NCBI RefSeq assembly: GCF_964199755.1
Contig: NC_133907.1
Location: forward strand, 6,391,001-6,455,000
Direction: 5' to 3'
DNA length: 64,000 nucleotides
From: Larus michahellis
Lineage: Eukaryota; Chordata; Aves; Charadriiformes; Laridae
Numbering within the stretch: position 1 is the stretch's first letter; each line of letters begins with the position of its first letter. Shown one piece after another: positions 49,901 to 61,875 of this stretch. The notes under the pieces were generated by a model, which saw only the letters and a program-made list of their open reading frames with translations, did not search any database and had not been told where the DNA came from. Position numbers and translations under genes: made by a program.

Positions 49901-52900
49901 AGACAGTGGCTGTGAAGAATTCAGGGAATGGGGCAGACCAGGGTTTGTTCCCAGCAGGGTGTGCTGTTATTTTGGTCTGGGAGAGGGAATTGAAACACAG
50001 AAAATTCCATTTAAATATAAGAAAAAAAACCTTTTTCTACGAGGGTGGTCAAACTCTGCAGCAGTTTGCCCAGAGAGCTTGTGGAGTCTCCATCCCATGA
50101 AATATTCAAACCCAACTGGACGTGGTCCTGAGAAACCTGTTCTGATTGACCCTGTGCTGAGCAGGGGGTTGGAGTAAACAAACTCTAAAAGTTCCTTCCA
50201 ACCATAGCTATTCTATGTCATTTTATGAGTCTGTGTAATGCTAGGGGCTAAGAAAAGCAAGGGTGAGATAAGTGAATTGCTTTTGAGGAGGCAGAGAATC
50301 AAAAGCAAGGTAAGAATTAGTGTGCTGTTAGGCAATCCAGAGCCTGACAGAAAAGCACCCTACTGGAGACTGATATGGGTGTTGCTTTTCTTGCGCGCCT
50401 GAATTAATCCACATCTCCAGGGAGTAGATAGAAGAAGGTTGTCCTGAAATTTCAGTAGCAATCTTCAGGAGTAACAATATCTACAGCTTTTTATATTTAC
50501 AGCAGTGTTACCTTTGCTTTTTTCCTGGGGCGTTGCATCCAGAACCTGCCATCCATCATAAAAAGAGCCAAGATCTCTTCTAATGAACCAGCTTTCATTC
50601 CAGACGTGGAAATTCCTGTATGGGAGGTAGAATAGGGAATCTATCATTCATGCAATTAATTTTATATTGAAAGATTTGGATACGTTTCTCATGCAAGCAA
50701 AAAATAACCCTAGTCAAGGGAAGGAAAACTCCTCTGTGGAGAGACTGTCTCCTTTCTCGAGTACCTCTTTCCACCTCTTTGCCAGCTTTTTGTGTTCAGA
50801 TCTCTGAGAAATGTTGGGATGTTATGAAAAAAATAATGTTAAAAGGAAAATAATTAATTGCCGAGTCAAGGATTAAATTCTGGATGTTCCAGAACAACAT
50901 GCTGTACAGCCCAAAGCCTCCTGCGCACATTGCCATCTGTGGGTGTTTATCCGCGGTTGCTTTCTACTTCGTGTCACCCTTGTCGCATTCAGTCCACATG
51001 GCGCGAGGTGTTTGGTGACTGAAGCACTGATGCATGTGGTATGACACACATGTGCACTTGTTGGTCAAAAGCATAATTTTTCACAGCTTTTCTGAGATGA
51101 AGCAGCATGTTCTTCCTAAGGGATGGGATGAAATTTTTCTCAGCTGCATTAAACATGTTACCTTTGTTTTAGAACCTCTCGCTATTGTGCAAGGGATGTA
51201 TAATGGTAATGATGAAAGCCTGAGACAATCAACCCCACGTAGCACGGGAGCTGGGTCTAAAACTTTTGGGCTCCTGAGAGTGCTCTGCTCCAGGAATCGA
51301 GGGACAAGCTGATATCAGTTTGGGGCAAGAGGTTAATCACTCTTCAACTCTTTTTGGAAAAATTTAAACTTTCAGACAGTAGAGACAGAATTAGCAGTTA
51401 TATTTTCAAAATACATGCTGAATAGCAATGGTACAAATATCTCCTCAGTTAATTCTTCAGAATGATGAAACTAAGCACGAACTGTGTTTCTGAGCACTGC
51501 TGATTCTTTGTTATGGGGTTTTATATCACTGGGAGCATGAGGTTGGGGTGGTTTTTCAGGAGCATGATTCTAGATCTTTTAATTAGAGGAGAATATAATG
51601 GAAGAAATACTAAGAAAAAAAAGTTATATTTACCACACACTGTCTTCACTCAAGTCCAGGGTCTTTCCGGAAACGTCAATGTACTTATCAATACTCAGAT
51701 TTATATTCGTGTCATGGGCAGAGTTGAAGTTTGTAATAACACGAGTAGGTATTCCCAAGGCTCTCAGAACTGCGATACAGAATACCATAAAAGTTCTGTA
51801 AATCTATTTTACAGGTATGTAGAAAGTATTTTTCTGTTTCTCTTGGCAAAGCAGGCTAGTGTGTATGTTTTCAGTGGGGAAACAAACCCTCAGAAACTTC
51901 TTTCTCAGACACGATGTGTCACAGTCGTTGTGCCCAATTGCTCTGAAGACAGTTCTGCTCACAGGACATTCTTAGCTGCCATGTCCTTTTTAATAAGAGT
52001 TAGATTAACCCATTTATTTTAATCCTTCGTTCTTCATCCTGTTCTCTCTCCCATTTTCTCCCTGAGTTTCTTTCTCTGTTACCTGCTTCATTTTCCTCTT
52101 CCTCTCCGAGACGTACCTCTCCATTGCATTGGTTTTCCTTTGTATTTTCCCCAAAGTGACTCATGTCTCCCAGAGCAGCTCTGAATGGAAACTGCTAGGA
52201 TGAAATGCTTTGCCCGACTTGCAGCTCCCTTTACAGGTCTTCAGACCTGTGATTTGTTTTTGCGTCACCAGTAGGTAAGGCACAACAGTAGAAAGCTGGC
52301 ATTGTGAGGAGACAGACTTAAAAGAGCACTGATTTTCTTTGAATCCTAACTTTGAAACAGGAAAACTCGCTCTTTTCACCATCCCAGCCTGGCAAACCAC
52401 TTTGCATTTTGTTTGATGACTCACAAGACTGGGGTACAGTATAACTCAGGCTGTTTAAAATGGAAGAAAATAACGCTTCATGCATGGAGAGCACAGGTTC
52501 TTCACTCTCTCTGCCGAAGCTGAAACAGCTTCAACAATAACATCACAAAGTTAAAACTACAGAAATTCTAGTAAGCTTCCTTTCTGATAGTGTTCTTCAT
52601 CCCTTCGTGTTTACCTGTGCACATTACTCCTGCAAAGACCCAGCACTGGCCATACCGGACAGGTTTGTATCTCCCCCTGTACCACTTCCGAAGGATGGTC
52701 ACGCTGCCGCTCCACTGCAGGGGGTTGGTTCCTGAGCGGTACTTTCCGTTCCACTTCCCTTCCACTACTCCTTTTTCGTCATTGCTGTTAACCTGAAAGA
52801 GGTGAAATTGCCTAAAGCGAGTGCTGTCTAAAAGGGTGAAAAGGACCACAGCTATAAAGGAGGCATCTCAGATAAGGAATGTGTTAAGGCATGGCTTATC

Positions 52901-55900
52901 TATAAAATGGAAAATTTTTCAGTTGCCTAGTTGTGCATTTCTATGTTTGTGAGGATGGGGGGGTGTTGAGGAGGTGTAACTATTTGTGGAAGGGAATGCA
53001 CACCAGCCTCGCTGAACGAATCCCCCTTAAGTGAAGAATACTAAATACATATATTAAGTGCAGCCGTACCAACACCAGTTTTCCAAAATATTTCATGCTT
53101 CTTTTGGTGTTCGAATGAGTTAGCAAATGATTTCAGAACGGACACAGGCTTTCAAATTTACTGAAAAGATCTAATGGACTGATAATCTATTAGGAAAATA
53201 CATCTGAGATTCAATGTTCCCCAAAAGTTCTTGGAAGTGTTCCTTCAGTTATGAGCAAACTTTTGGGAAGAAGGTAAATTAAACTTTAGGGGTATTTTTC
53301 CTTGAGAATAAATCTCCATTTTACCTCTTCTGTAGCTATTTTGTCGAGGAAAATTAGCTACTCCTATAAAACGTTGAGGCATTCACAATAAAGCATTGGG
53401 GTTTTTGTTAGTAGGTGCATTGTACAGCCGTAACTAATTGATGACTTTACCATAGCACTGATAACCCTGCTCACGTAGATGGGATTGTTTCGGTTGGATA
53501 CATCGACAGCTGGATCTTCGTGGTGGTTCAGGCTTCGATCCAGTATAGACAAAGAGATATCAAGGATACCCTCTTCAAACTGAAATCAAAACAAGCGATA
53601 TATTAAAGGCTAATTCAAAAATAAACCCAAGGATAGACTCCCCACCTATTTTCCTTCTCCTGGCACAATAGGATGATGTTGGTGATATACGCATTTTCTG
53701 TACTTTTAAAGAAAATAAGGCCAAGAAGAAAGCATAAGCACTGGGCTGCTGACTCTCCATAGTATTTTAAAGACAGCATGTTTATGAGCATGGTTTGGGG
53801 CCACAGCTACCAGCGTTCATGAAGACATTGTGTGACCTGGTGGAAGGGACAAGACCACCCCAGGTCTGTCTCAGCAGGCTCCGCACCGTCCTGCATCCCA
53901 CCATGCCCCTGCAGGTACCCTTCTGCTATGAAACCTTCACTCCGATGGGCTGCCTTCACTGTGTATCAGATGATCTGAACTGAAAAATACCCCACAAAAA
54001 TAATTATTGTGGATGAGGGTCACAGAGGCACTGTGTTGGGCCCAGAGAACACCAGAGTGAAGCGCTGGGCTGTATGGATGTGGTCAGGCAAGGACGCCAC
54101 TTCGCCTCCGAGACAGAGAGCAGATCTGGCCCTGTTTCCTTCATTAGTGTAAAAGTAGCCACAGTGATCAGGAGGGCTAATGGAAGTGCTGTTTGTGCAA
54201 CTGCTGGTGCAGGTGTAAGGCATGAAGTGGTGAGGAATGGTTTTGACTGGCCCGGGGAGTTGCAGGATGGCTGTAGTTAGGACTGTAGTTGTAGCAGCTG
54301 TGCTTAGAAGGCCAAACTGATCTTCAAAAATTCCAACTCATGTTGTTTCAGTTGAATAGATTTGGGATATCCTTTTAGCGTCTTCTGCCGCATTACCAAC
54401 GAACCGTGTCAATATTTAGATGTACGAGCCTTGCAATACCTAGAGGTTAATATTGGAGTGGATTTCTTTGCCCTTTACCAGGGTGAAGAAATGAGTAGAA
54501 TTTTACCAGTTCGTGTAATAGGCAGAAGAAAACTAAAATTGTGCTTTGTTTCTTTTATTTCTGTATTAGCACATGCCAGGACAGGGGAAATGATCCTGAT
54601 GCTGCTGTAATAAGTGAGACATACATCTGCAAGAAAATAATAAGTGAGAGCAGAATACTGAACTCTTATACTATGAGGTAATGATTCACTCTCCTCAAGA
54701 GCCTATTTACCCACTGTTCTTATTTTCAAAGTTCTGGAATAGGTGATGCTCTTTACCTGTCCATAGTTCCAAGCTTCTTGTTGAATACGTTTTTCCAATC
54801 CCTGAAATATGATTCCACTGTCATTCAGGACATACTCCCGTCGCTCCTTTTCATTAGCCATATAGACGTCATCATCTAGAAGCAGAATGAGACACACTGG
54901 CTGAACGGGGAATTGTTTTGCTGTAACTGAAAATCTCACTTCAAGGGGAGTTCTAGGGAACAGGTCGGGCTGTCTGCGCTTTCAGGGTTAGGACTCCCTG
55001 CTGTTCCTCTGTAATCATTTAGAGAGAGAATAAAATAAGCACGAAGTTCCTTTGAGGCAAACTCACTATGCTCCTGTCCCTTCTCTAATCTCAGTCTGTG
55101 TCTTACTGGTAGATATTGCTTGGTTTACAACTGAACCCAAGTATCAGAGGGGAAAAAAATTATAGAATAAATATTTGGAATGTTCCTTGCCCCCGATTTC
55201 TTATTCTACAAGCAAGAGGCTGGACCTTTGATGCATTGCAACACTGAAGAAGGGGCAAAAACATGATCCTTGATGCTGAGCTTTACTGTGACACCCAGAT
55301 TTCCTGGCTGAGACAATGAGTTATGTGAAGGACACGACACATCAAAACATACTTGGACACCAGGGATTGAAGAGTAGCACAAACTGGCCCAGGAGTGTTG
55401 AAGAGACCTTGTGGTTCCCAGAAACCATCTGGAGTTTGAGTTTGTATCGTCCGATGACAGCGTCGGCTGGGCTGGATATTGTGAAGTTGATGCATCCGGG
55501 CTCGCTGGGCTCCCGGGTTGCACTCCAGCCGCTGGCACTCTCCTCGGAAAGGCTGAATACGGCCTTGGTCTGCTGTGATTCCGATGGGGATGGTCCTGCC
55601 AGAGGAAACAGGGACAGCAACTCTGAATGACAGCTGTGGGTGACGAACTTGGGGTCAGCGATGATCTCCGTTCCATATTTTTTTTAATGACTACATTGAA
55701 AGAGTTTGCAGCTTATCAGCTTGAATGCTTATTCGGTGTAAACTAGCTGTGCTCCCATCCATAGGATCGGACTATGCAGCCCTCTGCGTCGTGTGCAGGG
55801 CCCAGTAAAAGTGAGTACACCTGTAATCATTCTATGAGTGAGGACGCCTGCTCTCCTGAAAACCTGACAGTTCAAAGATATGTAGTCAGGATGAGCCACG

Positions 55901-58900
55901 CATTGTAATACACATTTCATTAAGAGTTAGCAGCTACCTGGAGAATTTTTTGGAGAAGGCTTTTGGGAAGATACAGATAGGAGTCTGATAAAAGGGGTCG
56001 TGTAGGCTCTTCTAGTAACAGGGAACACATGAAGTTAATCAAGGGGAGTTTAAACTGGTGAAGTAGAGTCAGGAGAGGAGACAGATGGGGGATGATGGTC
56101 TGGGGGAGGCTGAGCTGTGAAATGCTCAGGGAACTGCAGAACGAAGACAACTTGCAGCGTTGCAGGTAGGTCTGCAGGAGCAGAGACAAGCTTGTTTTTA
56201 GAATGGGGCTGGCGCCTAACTTTCTATTAATTATTACCTTAACTGTCTATTGCCTTAAGGTACAGATTGAACTTTAGAATGGGAACTCCTAAGCCTAAAA
56301 AGACAATGAATCCTGAATGAAAGAGGATAAAGCTTAACGATGTGGGGATGGACCACGCAGAGCTGTAAGGCATTGGTGTTTTGGAGCTGGAGCGACTCGG
56401 AGGTGAGGTGAGTGCCATGGGGAAATTACCTGTGCTTGCAATAAAGGTGAAGTTGTCCCCAGGTTCTGCTGTTGTTTTGAGGTTCAGAGTGATGCTGAAG
56501 GCCTGTCCTCTCCTCAAGATTGCTTCTGTGCTGCTGTAATCAGCGGTATGGTGTGCAGCTTTGTTTAGTTTGGATTGCCAGTTGACGTCGGCTACTTTCA
56601 GGGCTAGAAAGGACACAAGGCAAGTTAATTAAAGCGTTGTTCCTTCAAACTTGTGCATCTCTTCAGCTTGTCTAATGCAGTCATTTTTGTTATATTTATA
56701 TATACGTTCTAGGAAAACAGGAAAATCCACTGTTGTTATTAAAAATTGCAAAATAAACAACAACTTAAATGACCAGCTAAAATATCTTTTCTGCAGGCGT
56801 CTTTCAGAGACAGAAAAACCACCTCTTCAGAGAATTAATCTTTGATTTAATAAAATAAAATAACAAAACCCTGTTGTACTTCCGTAAGACTTTGTTAAAG
56901 GTTGAAGACTGTTCTGTTCCACCGTGTTCCCACTCTTTTTCTGTGGGAATCCCTGGTTCCCAGAATGCTTTCTGGCTGTACAGAAAGAAATATCAAAAAT
57001 GTCACGAGCAAGTGCGTGTCTGATCCTGGAAATACTGTATGACAGATGATGGATAGAAAGCTACTATCTTCATTGTCAAACTTGCATGTTATCTTGTTGC
57101 GTATCTTGTATCTCAGTTAATTTATAGTCTCGTTGCTTGAAGCTGGGTGCTGTTTCTCTGTTGGGAAAAGATAACCAGCAGAGGACAGACGGTAGGATTA
57201 GGAGTGGTGTTTCTTGAGGCAGTGCTGTGGGTTGCTCTCTTGTATCATGATAGGTTGCCCACTATTTAAAATGGGACACTGAAGCACAGATTGCAAAAGC
57301 TTTCAACTTTTCTTGTTCCCCAATCAATTAAAAAACCAAACAACAACCAAAAAACAAACAAAAGCAAAGCAGAAAAAATACAGATCCCTCTATGAACACA
57401 TGTGTTTGAGAAGTACTCTTCCCAAGTATGATATTCCAGAGGAATTTCATTTGAAGCACATCTCCATGGAAACACCACATCCATGGTTTCACTGAACTAA
57501 GCTCACGGACTTGGTTTTAGCCACACCTTGAATCTCTCGCAATGAGATTCATACCTGAGGGAATCCGTAGAGTTCTACTATAGAAGTAGAGAATGTGGGA
57601 TTTGAGTTTTCTGCTGTGTTTGCAGCACAGAATTCTATTCTGCGAAGCCTTGATGTAGCCATAATTATACTAATTTTTCAGATTTTTTGGAAGAAACATG
57701 AATGTGTACATGCAGTTCTGAGGCTGCAGTAAGTGCCTGGAGCGAGTTGCTTTCCTGTAGTCTGAGCATAAATATGTTTGAAATTTTTCAGTTCAGTGGA
57801 GGGTCATGTTTCAGACATGTCACCTAGAGAAAAAAAATTCCATTGATAGGAGTGTGATGTTTGAGGCATGTGATGTAAAATGTCTAGAAAGTTTCTTGCT
57901 TGCATCATCACTTTGTTATTCTGGCTTAAACATGCTTAATTGAAAAGGACCTATAGAAAACAGCATTCTTACTATCAAGTGCTCTAATTTAAGAGGGAAT
58001 TAGAACATGTTTCTGAAGGGCAGTTGGGTTCAGAGTTTGGAAAGAAATTAGTCTTGCAACACTTTGCCCATGTATGTCCCACCACTGTGTGTCCCGAAGC
58101 GCTCCCTGAGGCGGGCAGTGTGAGCATCATTGGTTGTGCAACGACGCAGATAACAGAGAGCATTTTGCATGTCTGCAAACAGAAACGTAGCACATATAGG
58201 ATTTAATAGCAGCTGAGCCATGGGTTGGATACTGGTGGGACTCTGACTTTAAGGACCTAAATGGCGCCGCTAAGACTTCGAGTGGAGTGTCAGAGGCAAA
58301 GACAAGATGTACGACAGAGTAAGAGCAGAGAAGTAGGAAGATAAAGGCGGCAGTGGTTATCGTTGGTTAGCTCTAAGGATTTACTGTGTTAACAGTTTGG
58401 TTTGCCTTGCAAAGTCCACGGTTACACAAGCATTTCTAGTGAATATGTGCTGGAGATCAGCAAAAAATGGCTTATGTATGTGGCAAGACCACAATAAAGC
58501 CTAATACCAGTCTTTTGTCTCTGCGTACTTCCAATTTCTCGTTGTTTTGATCTTCATAGTTTCAATTTAAATCTTATAATTTCTCTTTCTGCTTTCAGTA
58601 TCTCTCCGTTGGAAAAAAATATTTTTAATAGTCCTGTCAACATACAATTGGACAAACTTCTTAAAAGTTGTTGTGTGTGTGTTTTGTCTGCTAATGGATA
58701 ACGTTGGCAGCATGCTCATAAGCCAGTCTGCCGAATCGGTGATCACGGCTGAAAATGCCGATCGTTATACACACAGGGTTCTTGCTGTTGCCTCTGACAG
58801 AAAGCTGAAGCTATAATAGAAAAAAATCCTTAGGCTAAATTGTAGATAGACTCTGTGTGTGTGTGTGTGTGTCTATTATATGACCCTTCTTTCTAACTAC

Positions 58901-59412
58901 AGATCTTTCCGGTCAGCTTGACAGCGAGAGCAAGTGCTAGAATATATACATAGAATACACAGATATTGGGACTGCACTTCAACGAAGCAGCGCGCAGGCT
59001 AACGCCGCCACTTTGTAGGGAGGTGAATGTGGGAGTCCAGAGGCCATGAAGTGACCCGTCTGAGGCCAGACATCAATTTGACATCAGAGAGGGATTAGAG
59101 CCTGGGACTTCTGTGCGGCAGTCTGATGCCCAAGTCACTAGCCAACAGTGTTGATTAGGTGGCTGCGAAAGCACTGTATAAAGTAGTTAATAGCTATATA
59201 GAAAAGAATATGTTCAAGAGCCATGATATGAAAAGAAACAAAAATAAATCAGTTTTAGTAGAACAACCCAAAAATGCATTTAACCTAAAAAGGGCTAAAT
59301 TGCCAAGGGAACAACTAAATGTAATTTATCCTGTTTCCTCAGCAAATGTCACTCATCTGTATTGGAAGAGTGATGTCTGGAGCAATGAGGCTATTTTTAA
59401 CTTACCCGCCAT
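43963..59412 (-). CDS. TGM6: TGM6-like transglutaminase
   Basis: Calcium-dependent protein-glutamine gamma-glutamyltransferase; TGM6 is neuronal in mammals. Exons on the minus strand: 59406-59412, 56430-56603, 55353-55595, 54757-54875, 53451-53579, 52615-52792, 51634-51769, 50512-50615, 49034-49276, 48071-48403, 47165-47322, 45360-45493, 43963-44116; 2112 bp, 703 aa (human 706). It is closer to TGM6 than to TGM3, 5 or 7 in [78 protein letters not shown] and [13 protein letters not shown]. Triad Cys274, His332, Asp355 and Trp238 (TG2 Trp241) are all present, so it should be active. The linker between core and first beta-barrel is unusually basic (Lys/Arg-rich, about residues 455-480). The 7-base first exon (ATGGCGG then GTAAG) is inferred from phase and splice signal and is the least certain part. 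Confidence 0.92.
47845..48015 (+). repeat. Ancient CR1/L3-like fragment
   Basis: GGCTGTGCTGGGTCAGACAAA, CCCAGCTCAGTATCGTTTCTG and ACAGTGCCCCAAAGCAAATGC follow the order of an old amniote LINE 3' region well known from turtles and birds. Heavily diverged; family name not certain. It lies in TGM6 intron 10. Confidence 0.55.
50025..50235 (+). repeat. CR1 3' fragment
   Basis: In TGM6 intron 8: CTACGAGGGTGGTCAAACTC, GTTTGCCCAGAGAGCTTGTGG, GAGCAGGGGGTTGGAGTAA and TTCCTTCCAACCATAGCTATTC follow the CR1 3' region to its tail. Confidence 0.85.
56604..59405 (-). other. TGM6 intron 1 (2.8 kb)
   Basis: Lies between the inferred 7-base first coding exon and exon 2. A TG microsatellite sits at 58854-58872. 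No gene or classified repeat is seen. The plus-strand open frame that crosses the first exon (59159-59629) uses a GTG start, is A/T-rich and matches nothing I know. Confidence 0.55.
58854..58872 (+). repeat. TG microsatellite
   Basis: About nine uninterrupted TG units. Confidence 0.9.
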
Positions 59413-61684
59413 GAGGATTCTTTCTTCTTTTCCACACTTGTGCGTAGTTCAAGTTATGGATACAGAAGTGTGCAAGAACATTCTGAATCCTCTTCCACCA
59501 GCAGGAGCAATGAAAGACTTAGGACTCTTGACTTCACTACATAAAATAGAGTTTATACAAGATGGGTGTGACCTGTGGTTGCTAGTTACTGTTTTGGTAG
59601 TAATATCCTACGTAAGCATCTACTTATGACTACTTTAATTGCACAATCTTGAATCTAATTATGCTTATTTAAAACTGGTGAACAGCTGAGGAAAGATGAT
59701 AAACACTATCCTGGTGTCTTAACTGCTAAGAGGGGAAAACGTTCCAAACTTGATCTGATGAAGGAAATATAGTCTGAAGTAGACAGAAGAAACTTAATTT
59801 TGGATGGTTTGGTTTGTGTCAGTTTAGGTTTTTGGAGACTGTGCAGAGGGCGGGTACAGACAAATGTACATATTGTACAACGTGGATGTATGGGATGTGG
59901 AGTGATCGAAGTAGAGTTGTAATAATTAGTGTTACTGCTGCTCAGTACCATCATGGCTTTGCATAGCATAAACCACTTCTTTTTTTTTTCTTCTTCTTTT
60001 CTTTTTAAGGCAGGTCTGCCTGAAGATCTTTCACATAACTGCATGCAATTCATGCTTTCTTGGAAGTACATAGAGTTGTGGTGTGCTCATCCTCTGTTCC
60101 TGCCATGATTACATACAATACGCATTTCTTACGCGTGAAGCAATACGTCCCCCTGAGGGGCCATTGCTGTGCAGTCACCTGCGCATCAGGGACTTCTGTG
60201 AAGTACAGAGGAGCGTTTAAGGCTGCCTCTGCTTTTAATCACTCTTGTGTGTAGTTTGGCGTTCATAATACATGTTTCTCCGTAGCTGTTTGGCACGGCA
60301 GCTTGAGTTGGGCCCTGGAGGAAGCTACAGAGCTGTTGTGCTGGTGCGAGCCCTGCCCACTCTAATTACAGACACCCTGCTCCGCTCTGGAAACTGCCTC
60401 GCGCTCGCTCCTCCCTCATCCTGTATCACAACTTATCTAGAAACAGGCCCTGCCAATTTGTCCTGAGAGGAGGTTGCACGCCGAACTTCCCCAACGTCCA
60501 GTGGACTGTGACTGAGGAGTAAGGGGAAAAGGGATGATCCCTCCTTTTCCTCACCTCTACACTTCCATGTCGTATCTCTTTTTTTTTTTTTTTTTTGTCT
60601 GTTGCTGTTTTTTGGTTTGTTTCCACGTTCAAGACTGCCTGCAACCGAAAAGGCAAATTAATTACCTGCCACTTAAATTTGTTTTTAAAAAAGGGATCTA
60701 ACGTTTTGCTATGGCTTCTCGTGTATTCTTTTCCGTAAGAATTTGTGATCGTGTCTGGATGCACCAGGCTCTCTGACCCAAACTATTCTATGAAATGTTA
60801 TCACCTGTCAGACAAAAGGTGTCCATGTTGAACTCCTGATGACTTTGTGGTTCACAATTGTGGCCTTAGTAGTTCTGCTTTAAACATTTTATAAGTTGGA
60901 AGACAAAAGTATTCCTTGGTCTTGAGCGACCTTGCATTGGCGGGCAAAAAGCATTAGTTCCCTTGTGCTGCTGGCCTTCCTTATTAGTGCAGGACTCTCC
61001 TGTGCTCCGTGGTGCTCGGGGCTCTGTCATGTTACATAGGAATTAACTTACAGATTTGAATATGTAGATGTGTCGTCTGCTCTGTGGCAGGTCTAAGCCC
61101 ACAGGCTACAAAAATATTGTTGTCACGAACCCCGAACATTCACTTTTTCCAGCCTTCGTAGGCTTTTTTCCTCCCCGTTCACAGAGTTATAGGTGTCACA
61201 AATCACAGACATTAAGTGAACAGTGGAGGAACTGTTCTACTTCTTAGGTAAGAAACTTAAATGAAGGAAAAAGAATTTTCCTCAGTCTTGTGATGTCGCA
61301 TATTTCCATGGAATGTACAATTCATTACAAAATAATACAGTTATGAATAGTTTTTATTTATTGCTGACAATTAGAATGTGGTCACAAAGAGACTGTGTTA
61401 TCTGATGGAAAAGTTAAAACCAGGAGCTTAATACAATAAGATTCGATAAAACAGTGAAACTATTTCTACAAGGAAGGAGCTTCATTTTTCTAGACAAGGA
61501 GACGACAAAAGAAATACAATTAGAGAGTAAATAATTAAGCACTGCGAAAGCAGGAGACTTGATTCTATTGCAATGTAAGAGGTCACCAGTTTTTGTGGGA
61601 AGTTTCTTGCAGTCATCAGGGTCCCTATACGGAGGAGAACATCTTGCCATGTTAATGCTGAAATAGGAGATCGATTCCATCACA
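59413..61684. other. Intergenic region between TGM6 and the TGM3-like gene
   Basis: About 2.3 kb that should contain the TGM6 promoter and the 3' UTR of the upstream transglutaminase. Overlapping minus-strand AATAAA signals lie at 61353-61362, about 325 bp after the TGM3-like stop. T-rich runs occur at 59980-60005 and 60580-60597. No TATA box could be assigned to TGM6. Confidence 0.55.
61353..61362 (-). terminator. Candidate poly(A) signals of the TGM3-like gene
   Basis: TTTTTATTTATTG on the plus strand gives two overlapping AATAAA hexamers on the minus strand. Confidence 0.6.
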
Positions 61685-61838
61685 TTATGCAGGTGCTACA
61701 GCAATGGTTACAAATCCCTTGACGTGTGAAAACTTGTCACAAGAGAAGTCTACTTGCAGCTGTAAGGGCCCAGACTTGCGAGGTGTGAATTCAAAATAAA
61801 TTTTTGATCTCTCCCTTGGTGCCAGTCGTGCCAGACTG

Positions 61839-61875
<37 letters not shown>

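Noticed and set aside
59159-59629. 156-codon plus-strand open frame with a hydrophobic C terminus
   Set aside because: GTG start, A/T-rich, no recognisable family, and antisense to the inferred TGM6 first exon.
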